Of a DNA stretch of 48,347 nucleotides, positions 11,075 through 20,245 are shown one piece after another. How positions within the stretch are numbered: position 1 is the stretch's first letter; every line of letters begins with the position of its first letter. The stretch comes from Kiloniellales bacterium (GTDB lineage Bacteria > Pseudomonadota > Alphaproteobacteria > Kiloniellales > JAKSBE01), in the NCBI GenBank assembly GCA_028282935.1, contig JANQGU010000300.1, positions 1 to 48,347 on the forward strand, read 5' to 3'. Below the pieces are notes generated by a model, which was given only the letters and a program-made list of their open reading frames with translations, was not told the origin of the DNA and searched no databases. The position numbers and the translations under genes were made by a program.

Positions 11075-11542
11075 GTGAAGCTCAGCACCAAGGGGCGTTA
11101 CGCGGTGATGGCGATGGTCGACCTGGCGGCCCAGAGCGACGGCAAGCCGATCGCCCTGTCCGACATCGCCGATCGGCAGGAGATCTCGCTGTCCTATCTG
11201 GAGCAGCTCTTCGCGAAGCTGCGCCGCGGCGGCCTGGTCCGCAGCGTCCGCGGTCCCGGCGGCGGCTATCTGCCGTCCCGGCCGCCCACGGAGATCCGGG
11301 TCTCGGACATTATTCTCGCGGTCGACGAGCCGATCCGCACGACCCGCTGCACGCCCGGCCAGCCGCTGGGCTGCCGCAGCAACAAGAGCCGCTGCGCGAC
11401 CCACGACCTCTGGGAGGAACTGGGCAACCAGATCTACCTCTATCTGAGCTCGGTCACCGTGGCCGACGTCGTCGAGCGGCGGGTGCTCGGGACCAGCAAC
11501 CTGCTGTCCGGCGGCTCCGGGCCGATCGCGGCCGCGGAGTAG
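11075..11542 (+). CDS. iscR: Rrf2-family Fe-S cluster regulator
   Basis: MKLSTKGRYAVMAMVDLA...ISLSYLEQLFAKLRRGGLVRSVRGPGGGY...TRCTPGQPLGCRSNKSRCATHDLW (three Cys plus His). Confidence 0.94.
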   Translation: MKLSTKGRYAVMAMVDLAAQSDGKPIALSDIADRQEISLSYLEQLFAKLRRGGLVRSVRGPGGGYLPSRPPTEIRVSDIILAVDEPIRTTRCTPGQPLGCRSNKSRCATHDLWEELGNQIYLYLSSVTVADVVERRVLGTSNLLSGGSGPIAAAE

Positions 11543-11593
11543 CGGCCGGCGACGGCCCCCGCGCCTGGCCCTACACCTGGCCCCGAGTCCGCC

Positions 11594-12706
11594 ATGGCCC
11601 GACCGGTCTACCTGGACTACAACGCGACCGCGCCGCTGCGCCCGGAAGCCGCGGCCGCCCTGGAGGCGGCCCTGCGGGAGGCCGGCAATCCCTCCTCCGT
11701 CCACGGCTTCGGGCGCCGGGCCCGGCGCCGGGTCGAGGACGCGCGCGAGGCCGTGGCGGCCCTGGTCGGCGCCCGGCCCGCGGGCGTGGTCTTCACCAGC
11801 GGCGGCAGCGAGGCCAACAACCTGGCCCTCGCCGGCCTGCCTGCCGGCCGGATCCTGGTCTCCGCGATCGAGCACGATTCGGTGCTGCAGGCAGCCCCGA
11901 AGGCGCGCCGGCTGCCGGTCGACGCCGCGGGCCAGATCGAGCTGGACGCCCTGGCCGAGGCCCTGGCGGAGGGCGATGACGCCGACGGTCCGACCCTGGT
12001 GTCGGTCATGCTGGCCAACAACGAGACCGGCGTGATCCAGCCGGTCGCCGAGGTCGCCGCCCTGGCCCGGGCGCGCGGCGCCCTGGTGCACTGCGACGCG
12101 GTCCAGGCGGCCGGGCGGCTCGACATCGACCTCGGGGCTCTGGGCGTCGCGGCCCTCAGCCTCTCGGCCCACAAGCTGGGCGGGCCGCAGGGCGCGGGCG
12201 CGCTGGTCCTGGCCGAGGGCGTGGCGGTGGCGCCGCTGATCCGCGGCGGCGGCCAGGAGCGCCGGCGCCGGGCCGGGACCGAGAACGTGCCGGCGATCGC
12301 CGGTTTCGGCGCGGCCGCCGAGGCGCTGCGCGCTGCGCCCAAGCCGGACCCGGCCCTGGCCGGCCTGCGCGACGGCCTGGAGGCCCGCCTGCGCGCCCTG
12401 GCGCCGGAGCTCGTGATCTTCGGCGCGGACGCGCCGCGCCTGGCCAACACCAGCTGCTTCGCGCTGCCCGGCCTTCCCGCCGAGACCCAGCTCCTGGCGC
12501 TCGACCTCGCCGGGATCGCGGTCAGCTCGGGCGCGGCCTGCTCCTCGGGCAAGGTCGAGCCCTCCCACGTCCTGCGGGCCCTGGGTGCCGACGCGGAGAC
12601 GGCCGCCGCGGCGATCCGGGTCAGCCTGGGCTGGGCCACGACCGCCGAGGACCTGGATCGTTTCATCGAGGCCTGGGACGGGCTATACAGGCGGCGGGCG
12701 GCCTAG
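11594..12706 (+). CDS. cysteine desulfurase (NifS/IscS family), paralogue 1
   Basis: [33 protein letters not shown] (PLP Lys); [21 protein letters not shown] (active-site Cys). Confidence 0.94.
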   Translation: MARPVYLDYNATAPLRPEAAAALEAALREAGNPSSVHGFGRRARRRVEDAREAVAALVGARPAGVVFTSGGSEANNLALAGLPAGRILVSAIEHDSVLQAAPKARRLPVDAAGQIELDALAEALAEGDDADGPTLVSVMLANNETGVIQPVAEVAALARARGALVHCDAVQAAGRLDIDLGALGVAALSLSAHKLGGPQGAGALVLAEGVAVAPLIRGGGQERRRRAGTENVPAIAGFGAAAEALRAAPKPDPALAGLRDGLEARLRALAPELVIFGADAPRLANTSCFALPGLPAETQLLALDLAGIAVSSGAACSSGKVEPSHVLRALGADAETAAAAIRVSLGWATTAEDLDRFIEAWDGLYRRRAA

Positions 12707-12755
12707 ACGTCGGGCCCAGACGTCGGGCCCAGACTTCGGGCCCAGACTTCGGGGA
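12706..12755. repeat. 13-bp tandem repeat (~3.8 copies) between the two cysteine desulfurase genes
   Basis: GACGTCGGGCCCA x2, GACTTCGGGCCCA, GACTTCGGGG. Confidence 0.9.
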
Positions 12756-12789
12756 GGCCCCGGGCCCCGATCGGCCGTCGCCTGGAAGA

Positions 12790-14007
12790 GTGAGGAGGAT
12801 GCGGGTGCAGGAGCGTTCCGAAGAGACCCCGATCTACATGGACAACCATGCGACCACGCCCCTGGACCCGAGGGTCCTGGAGGCGATGATGCCTTACCTG
12901 ACCGGGCACTTCGGCAACCCGCATTCGGTCCATCACGCCTACGGCTGGAAGGCCGTGGCCGGCGTCGAGGCGGCCCGCGCCGAGGTCGCCGAGCTGATCG
13001 GCGCCGAGTCGCGCGAGATCGTCTTCACCTCCGGGGCCACGGAATCCGACAACCTGGCGATCAAGGGCGCCGCCCGCTTCCTGCGCCGCAAGGGCAAGAA
13101 CCACGTCGTCACCCTGGCGACCGAGCACAAGGGCGTGCTGGAGAGCTGCCGCCGCCTGGAGAGCGAGGGCTTCCGGGTCAGCATCCTGCCGGTCGAGCCG
13201 AGCGGCCTGGTCAACCTGCAGCGCCTCAACGAGGCGATCTGCGAGGACACCGCCCTGGTGTCGGTCATGGCGGTCAACAGCGAGATCGGCGTGATCCAGC
13301 CCCTGGCCGAGATCGGCGCGCTCTGCCGCGAGTCCGGCGTCGTCTTCCACAGCGATGCGGCCCAGGCGGTCGGCAAGATCCCGATCGACGTCGAGGCCAT
13401 GAAGATCGACCTCCTGAGCATCTCGGGCCACAAGGTCTACGGGCCCATGGGCGTCGGCGCGCTCTACGTGCGGCGCCGGCCGCGGGTCCGGCTCGAGCCG
13501 CTCTTCGACGGCGGCGGGCAGGAGCGGGGCCTGCGCTCCGGCACCCTGGCGCCGGCGCTCTGCGTCGGGCTCGGCAAGGCCTGTGTCCTGGCCGGGCGCG
13601 AGATGGCCGAGGAGGCGGAGCGCCTCCTGGCCCTGCGCAGACGGCTCCAGGACGGAATCATGGCCGCCCTGGAGGGCGTCAGCCTCAACGGCGATCCCGA
13701 CCAGCGGGTCGCGGGAAACCTCAACCTGGCCTTCGAGGGCGTGGACGGCGAGGCCCTGATCAACGCCATGCCGAAGCTGGCCGTCTCCTCCGGCTCGGCC
13801 TGCTCCTCGGCCGCGGTCGAGCCTTCCTACGTGCTGCGCGCCCTGGGCCTTTCGGACGAGGCCGCCCGCTCCAGCATCCGCATCGGCCTCGGCCGCTTCA
13901 CCACCGAGGCCGAGGTCGACACGGCGGTCGGGGACGTCGCCGCCGCCGTCACCGCCCTGCGCCGAGGCGAGGTCGCCGAGGCGCCGGCGCTCGGCGCGGC
14001 CGGGTAG
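12790..14007 (+). CDS. iscS: cysteine desulfurase, paralogue 2 (IscS-like)
   Basis: [100 protein letters not shown]. Confidence 0.95.
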   Translation: MRRMRVQERSEETPIYMDNHATTPLDPRVLEAMMPYLTGHFGNPHSVHHAYGWKAVAGVEAARAEVAELIGAESREIVFTSGATESDNLAIKGAARFLRRKGKNHVVTLATEHKGVLESCRRLESEGFRVSILPVEPSGLVNLQRLNEAICEDTALVSVMAVNSEIGVIQPLAEIGALCRESGVVFHSDAAQAVGKIPIDVEAMKIDLLSISGHKVYGPMGVGALYVRRRPRVRLEPLFDGGGQERGLRSGTLAPALCVGLGKACVLAGREMAEEAERLLALRRRLQDGIMAALEGVSLNGDPDQRVAGNLNLAFEGVDGEALINAMPKLAVSSGSACSSAAVEPSYVLRALGLSDEAARSSIRIGLGRFTTEAEVDTAVGDVAAAVTALRRGEVAEAPALGAAG

Positions 14008-14102
14008 CCGTCACCGCGACGCTATGACCGAATCGAGGCTGGATTTCGGGGCCGCAGGAGATTACCTAATGCCCGCCGAAGCGATACCTGGAGCCTGATC
14101 AG

Positions 14103-14435
14103 ATGCCGAAGATGGTGTTCCTGGAACCGGACGGGACCCGCAAGGAGGTCGACGCCCCCCTGGGACTCTCCGTCATGGAGATCGCCCACCTCCACGGCGT
14201 CGACATCGAGGGGGCCTGCGAGGGCTCCCTGGCCTGCTCGACCTGCCACGTCATCGTCGAGCCCTCCTGGTTCGGCCGGCTGGAGACCGCCTCCGACGAC
14301 GAGGAGGACATGCTGGACCTGGCCTTCGGCCTGGAGGAGACCTCGCGGCTGGGCTGCCAGATCGTCATGACCGAGGAGCTGGACGGCCTGACCGTGAAGC
14401 TGCCGTCCGAGACCCGCAACATGCTCTTCGACTGA
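14103..14435 (+). CDS. fdx: 2Fe-2S adrenodoxin-type ferredoxin (ISC-type)
   Basis: 110 aa; CEGSLACSTCHVIVEPSWFGRL...EEDMLDLAFGLEETSRLGCQI. Confidence 0.94.
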   Translation: MPKMVFLEPDGTRKEVDAPLGLSVMEIAHLHGVDIEGACEGSLACSTCHVIVEPSWFGRLETASDDEEDMLDLAFGLEETSRLGCQIVMTEELDGLTVKLPSETRNMLFD

Positions 14436-14445
14436 GGGGCCGGCG

Positions 14446-15165
14446 ATGACCGCCGCCGCGGGCGAAGCAGAGGGGGTCTTCGAGCGCCTCAAGCAGGCCT
14501 GCCCCCAGGACTGGGCGGCCTACACCGGGCACGACTTCGTCCGTGGCCTGGCCGAGGGCAGCCTGCCGGAGACCTGCTTCCGCTGGTACCTGGCCCAGGA
14601 CTACCTCTTCCTGATCAACTTCGCCCGGGCCTACGCCCTGGCCGCCTTCAAGAGCGACAGCCTGGACGACCTGCGCCAGGCGACCGCGACCCTGGACGCC
14701 CTGATCAACAGCGAGATGCAGCTTCACCTGAAGTACTGCGCCGGCTGGGGCCTCAGCGAGCGCGACATGGCGGCCCTGCCCGAGGCCGAGCAGAATCTGG
14801 CCTACACCCGCTACGTCCTGGAGCGGGGCCTAGCCGGCGACCTGCTCGACCTGCTGGTCGCCCTGGCACCCTGCGTGCTGGGCTACGGCGAGATCGGCCG
14901 GAGGCTGCTGGCCGATCCGGCGACCCGGCTCGACGACAACCCCTATCTCGACTGGATCGAGGTCTACGGCGGCAGCGAGTACCAGGAGGTCGCCGCCGCT
15001 TCCCTGGCGCAGCTCGAGAGGGTCGCCCGGGCCCGCCTGGGCGCCGAGCCCGCGGCCTCGCCGCGCTGGCCGGCCCTGGCCGCCACCTTCCGCAGCGCGA
15101 CCCGGCTCGAGGTCGGTTTCTGGGACATGGGCCTGGCGCCGCCGGCCGCCTTCGGCGACGCCTGA
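14446..15165 (+). CDS. TenA/thiaminase II family protein
   Basis: 239 aa; DFVRGLAEGSLPETCFRWYLAQDYLFLINFARAYALAAFK...EMQLHLKYCAGWGLSERDM...YTRYVLERG. Confidence 0.9.
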   Translation: MTAAAGEAEGVFERLKQACPQDWAAYTGHDFVRGLAEGSLPETCFRWYLAQDYLFLINFARAYALAAFKSDSLDDLRQATATLDALINSEMQLHLKYCAGWGLSERDMAALPEAEQNLAYTRYVLERGLAGDLLDLLVALAPCVLGYGEIGRRLLADPATRLDDNPYLDWIEVYGGSEYQEVAAASLAQLERVARARLGAEPAASPRWPALAATFRSATRLEVGFWDMGLAPPAAFGDA

Positions 15166-15207
15166 TCCCTGCCCTGCGTGCCTGATCCCTTGGCGCTAGC
15201 GCGCTCG

Positions 15208-15696
15208 CTACTCCGCCGCAGTGGCTTGCTTGGCGATGCTGGCGAAGACCTCGTCCAGGTCCTTGGCCAGCTTCTTGAGCTTCTCGCCGCCGTCCTCGTA
15301 GGGGGCGAAGATCACCGTCGGCTTGCGGTAGGTGAGGGAGGCCGTGCCGTCGTCGTTCTCGGTGATGTAGAAGCGGATCGGGGCCTCGATGCCGGCCGGG
15401 ACGCTCGCCTCCAGCATGGGCACGGCGAAGCGCGGGTGGTAAACGCCGACCACCATGTTGCCGGGGATCACCTTGTCGAAGGCGGACTTGGCGCCGACGG
15501 TCGCGCTGGCCCGGGTGACCAGGCCCATCTTGTGGGCCTTGACGGCCGTGTTCAGGCGCTCGATCAAGTCCTTGTAGCTGTGCGGCGTCTTCGCGGTCAC
15601 CAGGCCCTCCGGCGCGGCCGGGGCCGGCCCGGCCAGGAGGGCGGCGGCCAGGAAGGCGGCGGCGGGCAACAGACAGGCGAGCGAGCGGTGCGTCAT
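15208..15696 (-). CDS. DUF302-domain secreted protein
   Basis: 162 aa with signal peptide; GLVTAKTPHSYKDLIERLNTAVKAHKMGLVTRASATVGAKS...GVYHPRFAVPMLEASVPAGIEAPIRFYITEN. Confidence 0.85.
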   Translation of the reverse strand: MTHRSLACLLPAAAFLAAALLAGPAPAAPEGLVTAKTPHSYKDLIERLNTAVKAHKMGLVTRASATVGAKSAFDKVIPGNMVVGVYHPRFAVPMLEASVPAGIEAPIRFYITENDDGTASLTYRKPTVIFAPYEDGGEKLKKLAKDLDEVFASIAKQATAAE

Positions 15697-15773
15697 GGTG
15701 GGTTCTCCTACCTCGATCCGGTGGCACGGATTTGGGCGCCCACTTTAACCAACTGCCTGCCGACGGCAACTCC

Positions 15774-17168
15774 ATGAGCCCCAGCGACGCAGGGCCCGCG
15801 GAGGCCGCGCCGGTCCCCGCCGTGCCGGCCTGGCGCGCCCTGGCCGCCCGGGGCCTGCTCTGGCCCTGGATGGACGGCGTCGCGCTGCGCCTGATCGCGG
15901 GCCTGCACCTTCCGCTGTCCCGGGCCTGGGCGGCGGCGCTCGCCTCCGAGGGGTGCACGGCGGCCTTCTGGCAAGGCCTCGGCCAGCCCGCGCCGCAGAC
16001 CGCCTCGGTGCGCCGGGGTGCCGAGGCCGCCGTCGCCACGGTCCTGCGCCGGGCCGAGGCCTATCGGGCGGCGGAGGCGGACTGGCGAGCCGCCTTCTTC
16101 GGTCCGCACAAAATCGCGCAGGGGCATCTGGCGGCGTTTCAGGCCCGTCGCGTGAACGCCGCCGAGGCCCTGATGATGACCCGCGGGCGTTTTCTCGGCC
16201 TGCACCGCCGCCGTCGCCTGCCGCCGCTGCGCTGGCAGATCGCGTCGCCGGACGAGGTTGAGGCCCGCCATGGCCGGCGCCTGGCGGAGCCGGCGCGGGC
16301 CTTTCCCGCTCTCGAGACGGCCGAGGTCTCCGAGTCCCAGGCGACCGAGGGCCGCGGGGGGACCTTGTCCTGGCTCCGCTTCCCGGCGCCGCTGGGCGAT
16401 ACCGCCTGGGCCCGGGTGACCGCGCCCAGGGACGTCGCCGATCCGCCGAGCCTCATCTTCCTGCACGGCATCACCATCGAGACCGAGATGTGGCGGGACA
16501 GCCTGGATCCGGCCAGCCCCCTGGCCCGGGAGGGCATCCGGGTGATCCGGCCGGAAGGGCCCTGGCACGGCCGCCGCCGCCTGCCCGGGTTCTACGGCGG
16601 CGAGCCGGTGCTGGGGCGCGGGCCGCTCGGCCTGCTGGAGCTGTTCCAGAACTGGGTCGCCGAGACCTCGGCCTGGATCGCCTGGGCGCGGCGGACCAGC
16701 CGCGGCCCGGTCGCCGTCGGCGGCATCAGCCTCGGCGCCCTGACCAGCCAGCTCGTCCTGACCGCGGCCCGGAGCTGGCCCGAGGCCCAGCGCCCGGACG
16801 CGGCGCTGCTGATGGCCGGCAGCGGCGACCTGCTGGCCACGGGCTACGAAGGCGCGCTGCCGGCGGCCCTCGGCATGCGGCCGCGCCTGGCGGAAGCCGG
16901 CTGGGACGAGGCCGGGATCGCCGCCTGGCTCGGCCTCCTGGAGCCGCAGGGCCGGCCCCTGCTGGCGCCCGAGCGGATCTTCATGCTGATCGGCGAGGCC
17001 GACGAGGTGGCCCCGGCCGAGACCGCGCTGGCCCTGGCCCGGCGCTGGGCGCTGCCCGAGGCCAACGTCCTGCTGCGCCGGCACCAGGGGCATTTCACCC
17101 TCGACCTCGGCGTGACCGCCGATCCGGCGCCGCTGCTGGCCCTGGCGCGGCTGCTCAAGGGCCTCTAG
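15774..17168 (+). CDS. alpha/beta hydrolase family protein
   Basis: DPPSLIFLHGITIETEMWRD...RVIRPEGPWHGRRRLPGFYGGEP...VGGISLGALTSQ...HQGHFTLDLG. The stop codon lies inside the adjoining inverted-repeat element. Confidence 0.82.
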   Translation: MSPSDAGPAEAAPVPAVPAWRALAARGLLWPWMDGVALRLIAGLHLPLSRAWAAALASEGCTAAFWQGLGQPAPQTASVRRGAEAAVATVLRRAEAYRAAEADWRAAFFGPHKIAQGHLAAFQARRVNAAEALMMTRGRFLGLHRRRRLPPLRWQIASPDEVEARHGRRLAEPARAFPALETAEVSESQATEGRGGTLSWLRFPAPLGDTAWARVTAPRDVADPPSLIFLHGITIETEMWRDSLDPASPLAREGIRVIRPEGPWHGRRRLPGFYGGEPVLGRGPLGLLELFQNWVAETSAWIAWARRTSRGPVAVGGISLGALTSQLVLTAARSWPEAQRPDAALLMAGSGDLLATGYEGALPAALGMRPRLAEAGWDEAGIAAWLGLLEPQGRPLLAPERIFMLIGEADEVAPAETALALARRWALPEANVLLRRHQGHFTLDLGVTADPAPLLALARLLKGL

Positions 17169-17344
17169 TGCCGACTCGCATAGTTCAGGGAGTCACCCCC
17201 ACCCCGGCCCGCGCGCAGCGCCGCGCCTACGCGCCCCATCAAGGGGGAGGGAGAAGAAGGCGGCTGCCGTCTACTAAAGCCCTCCCCCTTGATGGGGGAG
17301 GGTGGGGTGGGGGTGACACGCCATTTTGTGCGAGTCGGCACTAG
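17165..17344. mobile_element. MITE-like palindromic element (~180 bp) with 16-bp perfect terminal inverted repeats
   Basis: CTAGTGCCGACTCGCA (17165-17180) versus TGCGAGTCGGCACTAG (17329-17344); inner arms GTCACCCCCACCCC (17192-17205) / GGGGTGGGGGTGAC (17304-17317) and CATCAAGGGGGAGGG (17237-17251) / CCCTCCCCCTTGATG (17280-17294). No transposase. Confidence 0.85.
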
Positions 17345-17402
17345 GGCCCGCACCGTGCCGCGTCCGGTTGCAAGCGGGCTGCGAAGGCCTATAGTCCCGG
17401 CC

Positions 17403-18551
17403 ATGAACGCGCCCATGAACGCATCCGTGAACTCTCTGGGGATCGATAAGGCGCCCGCCGAGACGCGGGTCGTGGTGGCCATGTCGGGCGGCGTCGACAG
17501 CTCGGTCACGGCGGCGCTGCTGGCCGAGCAGGGCTTCGACGTGCTCGGCATCACCCTGCAGCTCTACGACCACGGCCAAGCCGCGGGCCGCAAGGGCGCC
17601 TGCTGCGCCGGCCAGGACATCTACGACGCGCGCCGGGTCGCCGACCAGCTCGACATGCCGCACTACGTCCTGGACTACGAGAGCCGCTTCCGCGATGGCG
17701 TGATCGAGGACTTCGCCGACAGCTACCTGCGCGGTGAGACGCCGATCCCCTGCGTGCGCTGCAACCAGACCGTCAAGTTCCGCGACCTCCTGGCGACCGC
17801 CCGCGAGCTGGAGGCCGACGCCCTGGCGACCGGCCACTACGTGCGCCGGGTCGGCGGTCCGGCCGGGCCGGAGCTGCACCGCGCCGCCGAGGCCGAGCGC
17901 GACCAGAGCTACTTCCTCTTCGCCACCACCCGGGCGCAGCTCGACTTCCTGCGCTTCCCGCTCGGCGGCCTGCCCAAGGCCGAGACCCGGCGCATCGCGC
18001 AGCGCCTGCAGCTGAAGGTGGCCGAGAAGCCGGACAGCCAGGACATCTGCTTCGTCCCCAACGGCTCCTATGCCCGGGTGGTCGAGCGGCTGCGCCCCGG
18101 GGCGGCGGAGCCGGGCGAGATCGTCGACCTCGAGGGCCGGGTCCTGGGCCGCCACGAGGGCATCATCAACTTCACCATCGGCCAGCGCCGGGGCATCGGT
18201 ATCGGCGGCACGGCCGAGCCGCTCTTCGTCGTCCGGCTGGAGCCCGAGGCCCGCCGCGTCGTGGTCGGCCCCCGCTCCGCGCTCGGCCGCGACCTGGTGC
18301 GCCTGACCGAGGTCAACTGGCTGGACGCCGAGCCGCTGCCCGCCGAGGGGCGGGCCGTCGCGGTCAAGCTGCGCTCCGCCGGCACGCCGGCACCGGCGAG
18401 GCTCTTCCCCGCCGGAGACGGCGGCGCGGAGCTGCGGCTGGAGGCGCCGCAGTGCGGCGTTTCGCCGGGCCAGGCCGCGGTCTTCTACCAGGGCCCGCGG
18501 GTCCTGGGCGGCGGCTGGATCACCGGCGCCGAGCGGCGCGACGCGGCCTGA
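17403..18551 (+). CDS. mnmA: tRNA-specific 2-thiouridylase
   Basis: [88 protein letters not shown]. Start at 17403 ATG. Confidence 0.97.
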   Translation: MNAPMNASVNSLGIDKAPAETRVVVAMSGGVDSSVTAALLAEQGFDVLGITLQLYDHGQAAGRKGACCAGQDIYDARRVADQLDMPHYVLDYESRFRDGVIEDFADSYLRGETPIPCVRCNQTVKFRDLLATARELEADALATGHYVRRVGGPAGPELHRAAEAERDQSYFLFATTRAQLDFLRFPLGGLPKAETRRIAQRLQLKVAEKPDSQDICFVPNGSYARVVERLRPGAAEPGEIVDLEGRVLGRHEGIINFTIGQRRGIGIGGTAEPLFVVRLEPEARRVVVGPRSALGRDLVRLTEVNWLDAEPLPAEGRAVAVKLRSAGTPAPARLFPAGDGGAELRLEAPQCGVSPGQAAVFYQGPRVLGGGWITGAERRDAA

Positions 18552-18612
18552 GGGCGCCGCGGAACCGAGACACCAGAGGTCGGGGCGAGAGAGTAGGGGA
18601 GTACACGAAAAT

Positions 18613-18918
18613 ATGAGCCTGGACAGCCTGACCGAAGCCATCCGCAGCCAGGCGGCGCTCAATCCGCCGCTCGGCTACAAGGTCAAGTTCGAGCTGGGGG
18701 ACCTGGGGGTCATCTTCTGGGACGGTACCGGGACGACCGCGGAGATCTCCAACGAGGACCAGGGCGCCGCCGACACCACCATGGCGATGAGCGAGGAGGA
18801 CCTCCAGAGCCTGGTCAACGGAACGTTGGATCCGCAGCTCGCCTTCATGACCGGCAAGCTGAAGGTCGAGGGCTCGCTGGGGGTGGCGCTGAAGCTCGCG
18901 GGCATGATGGGCGACTGA
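18613..18918 (+). CDS. SCP2 sterol-binding-domain protein
   Basis: 101 aa; GYKVKFELGDLGVIFWDGTG...TTMAMSEEDLQSLVNGTLDPQLAFMTGKLKVEGSLGVALKLAGMM. Confidence 0.9.
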   Translation: MSLDSLTEAIRSQAALNPPLGYKVKFELGDLGVIFWDGTGTTAEISNEDQGAADTTMAMSEEDLQSLVNGTLDPQLAFMTGKLKVEGSLGVALKLAGMMGD

Positions 18919-18996
18919 CCGGGCTCCAACTTGATCGAGGGCGGCCCCCGTGGGGGCCGCCCCGATGTCCGGTGGCAAGGGACGCCGGCGCCTCGG

Positions 18997-19035
18997 CTCA
19001 GCCCTGGGGCTCAGCCCTGCGGCTCAGCCCTGGGG
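18997..19035. repeat. 13-bp tandem repeat (3 copies) spanning a stop codon
   Basis: CTCAGCCCTGGGG / CTCAGCCCTGCGG / CTCAGCCCTGGGG; the TGA stop of the 19024-19356 gene lies in one copy. Confidence 0.9.
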
Positions 19036-19356
19036 CTTGAAGCAGAGGTACTCGATCTTGTTGCCGACCAGCTTCACGCCGCCCGGGCCGAAGTTGTAGC
19101 CCTTGGCGCAGGCCGGCTTGAAGGTCGTGCGGCAGAGGTAGCTCTTCGGATCCTCCTTCACCTTCTTGAACTTGAGGCCGCAGGCGGTGATCGGCACGGC
19201 CTGGAGCTGAAGCTGCTGGCCGGCGACCTGGACCCCGGCGGCCTGGATCCCAGTGGCGGGGCCGTTCGCGAAGTCTCCGGCCTGGACGGCGCCGATGCCG
19301 GCGAGGGCCGCGGCGAAGACGCCGGCGGCGAGAAGGCTGCGGAACTTGGTGGTCAT
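19024..19356 (-). CDS. small secreted protein of unknown function (Cys-containing)
   Basis: 110 aa with a clear signal peptide (MTTKFRSLLAAGVFAAALAGIGAVQAGD) and mature ITACGLKFKKVKEDPKSYLCRTTFKPACAKGYNFGPGGVKLVGNKIEYLCFKPQG. Confidence 0.65.
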   Translation of the reverse strand: MTTKFRSLLAAGVFAAALAGIGAVQAGDFANGPATGIQAAGVQVAGQQLQLQAVPITACGLKFKKVKEDPKSYLCRTTFKPACAKGYNFGPGGVKLVGNKIEYLCFKPQG

Positions 19357-19615
19357 TACCCGTCTCCTGAACTCTGTCTTGCTTCGATGGACGCGGACTG
19401 GGCCGCTTCCGGCCCCCGCAGACCCTTGGGTCGTGCCCGGGGCGGCCGCGGTTCAAACGCCACCGCCGCCGCGGCCGCAAGGGCTCGCCGCGGCCGGCGT
19501 TCGAGCCGTGGGATCAGGGCCTTGGGGGCCTGGCGGCCGGGCCAGGGGGCGGGCGGCTTGACAGGGACGGGGCGAAGGCCATATACGCCTAGTCCTTCAC
19601 GGTAGCGCCGCCTGG

Positions 19616-19692
19616 GGCGGGGTAGCTCAGCTGGTTAGAGCAGCGGAATCATAATCCGCGTGTCGGGGGTTCGAGTCCCTCCCCCGCTACCA
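19616..19692 (+). tRNA. tRNA-Met (CAU), elongator-type, encoded CCA
   Basis: Cloverleaf by eye: acceptor GGCGGGG/CCCCGCT, D-arm GCTCAGCTGGTTAGAGC, anticodon arm GCGGA-ATCATAA-TCCGC, T-arm GGGGG-TTCGAGT-CCCTC, 3' ACCA. Confidence 0.94.
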
Positions 19693-19720
19693 CTCGAAAG
19701 GCGTAGAGTTGCTGGGATAG

Positions 19721-19748
19721 CGGGCCTTTGAGGCCCGTTTCTCTTTTC
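19721..19748 (+). terminator. intrinsic terminator after tRNA-Met
   Basis: CGGGCCT-TTG-AGGCCCG followed by TTTCTCTTTT. Confidence 0.75.
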
Positions 19749-20070
19749 TAGAGTCCGAGTCCCCTGTGCTTAGTCTCATGTCTGCATGAAACTACCAGGC
19801 GCAGGTTCTCGATCGTCCGTAGGGTGTAGGCGGGCCGTGTATGGCTCACCGACTTGTACCGCGGTTGGTCCCGGCCCCTCTGGCACACCAAGTGCTAAGC
19901 CAACGGCCGGTGTGGGGTCTGGCTGGTCCGCTGGACAACGCATTGCTCCACTGCTTCCTTCCAGGCGGTGCTGTCCTTCTAAGCAAGCATCTGTTGATCT
20001 GTGTAGCGATCGCCGCGCGTATCCAGAACGTTTGATGCCCTTCGCCTCCCTATGAGCGAACGTCCCGCTG

Positions 20071-20093
20071 GCCTCCCGCTAGGGGGCTTTTTT
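20071..20093 (+). terminator. intrinsic terminator upstream of the AAA ATPase gene
   Basis: GCCTCC-CGCTAG-GGGGGC-type stem followed by TTTTTT. Confidence 0.65.
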
Positions 20094-20245
20094 CCTGGAC
20101 CTGACACCTTTCCTAAGACAAGCATGTAACTGTGCAACTGCACCGATAGCTGACAGAATGCTGTTTGGGCGCAACTTTAACAAAAATCCGTTGCTTTGGG
20201 GCCGCGAGGCGCGCATATGGTATTGCTGAAAGCGGAGAATTGCCG

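Noticed and set aside
10934-12568. 544-aa reverse ORF across iscR and desulfurase 1
   Set aside because: Antisense of two well-supported genes; GC-driven open frame.
12706-12755. CRISPR-like repeat array
   Set aside because: Simple 13-bp contiguous tandem repeat with no spacers; no cas genes in the window.
19616-19692. Initiator tRNA-fMet or tRNA-Ile2 (CAU)
   Set aside because: The acceptor end is G1-U72 rather than the C1xA72 mismatch of initiators. Ile2 cannot be fully excluded without a TilS-specificity prediction, but elongator Met fits best.
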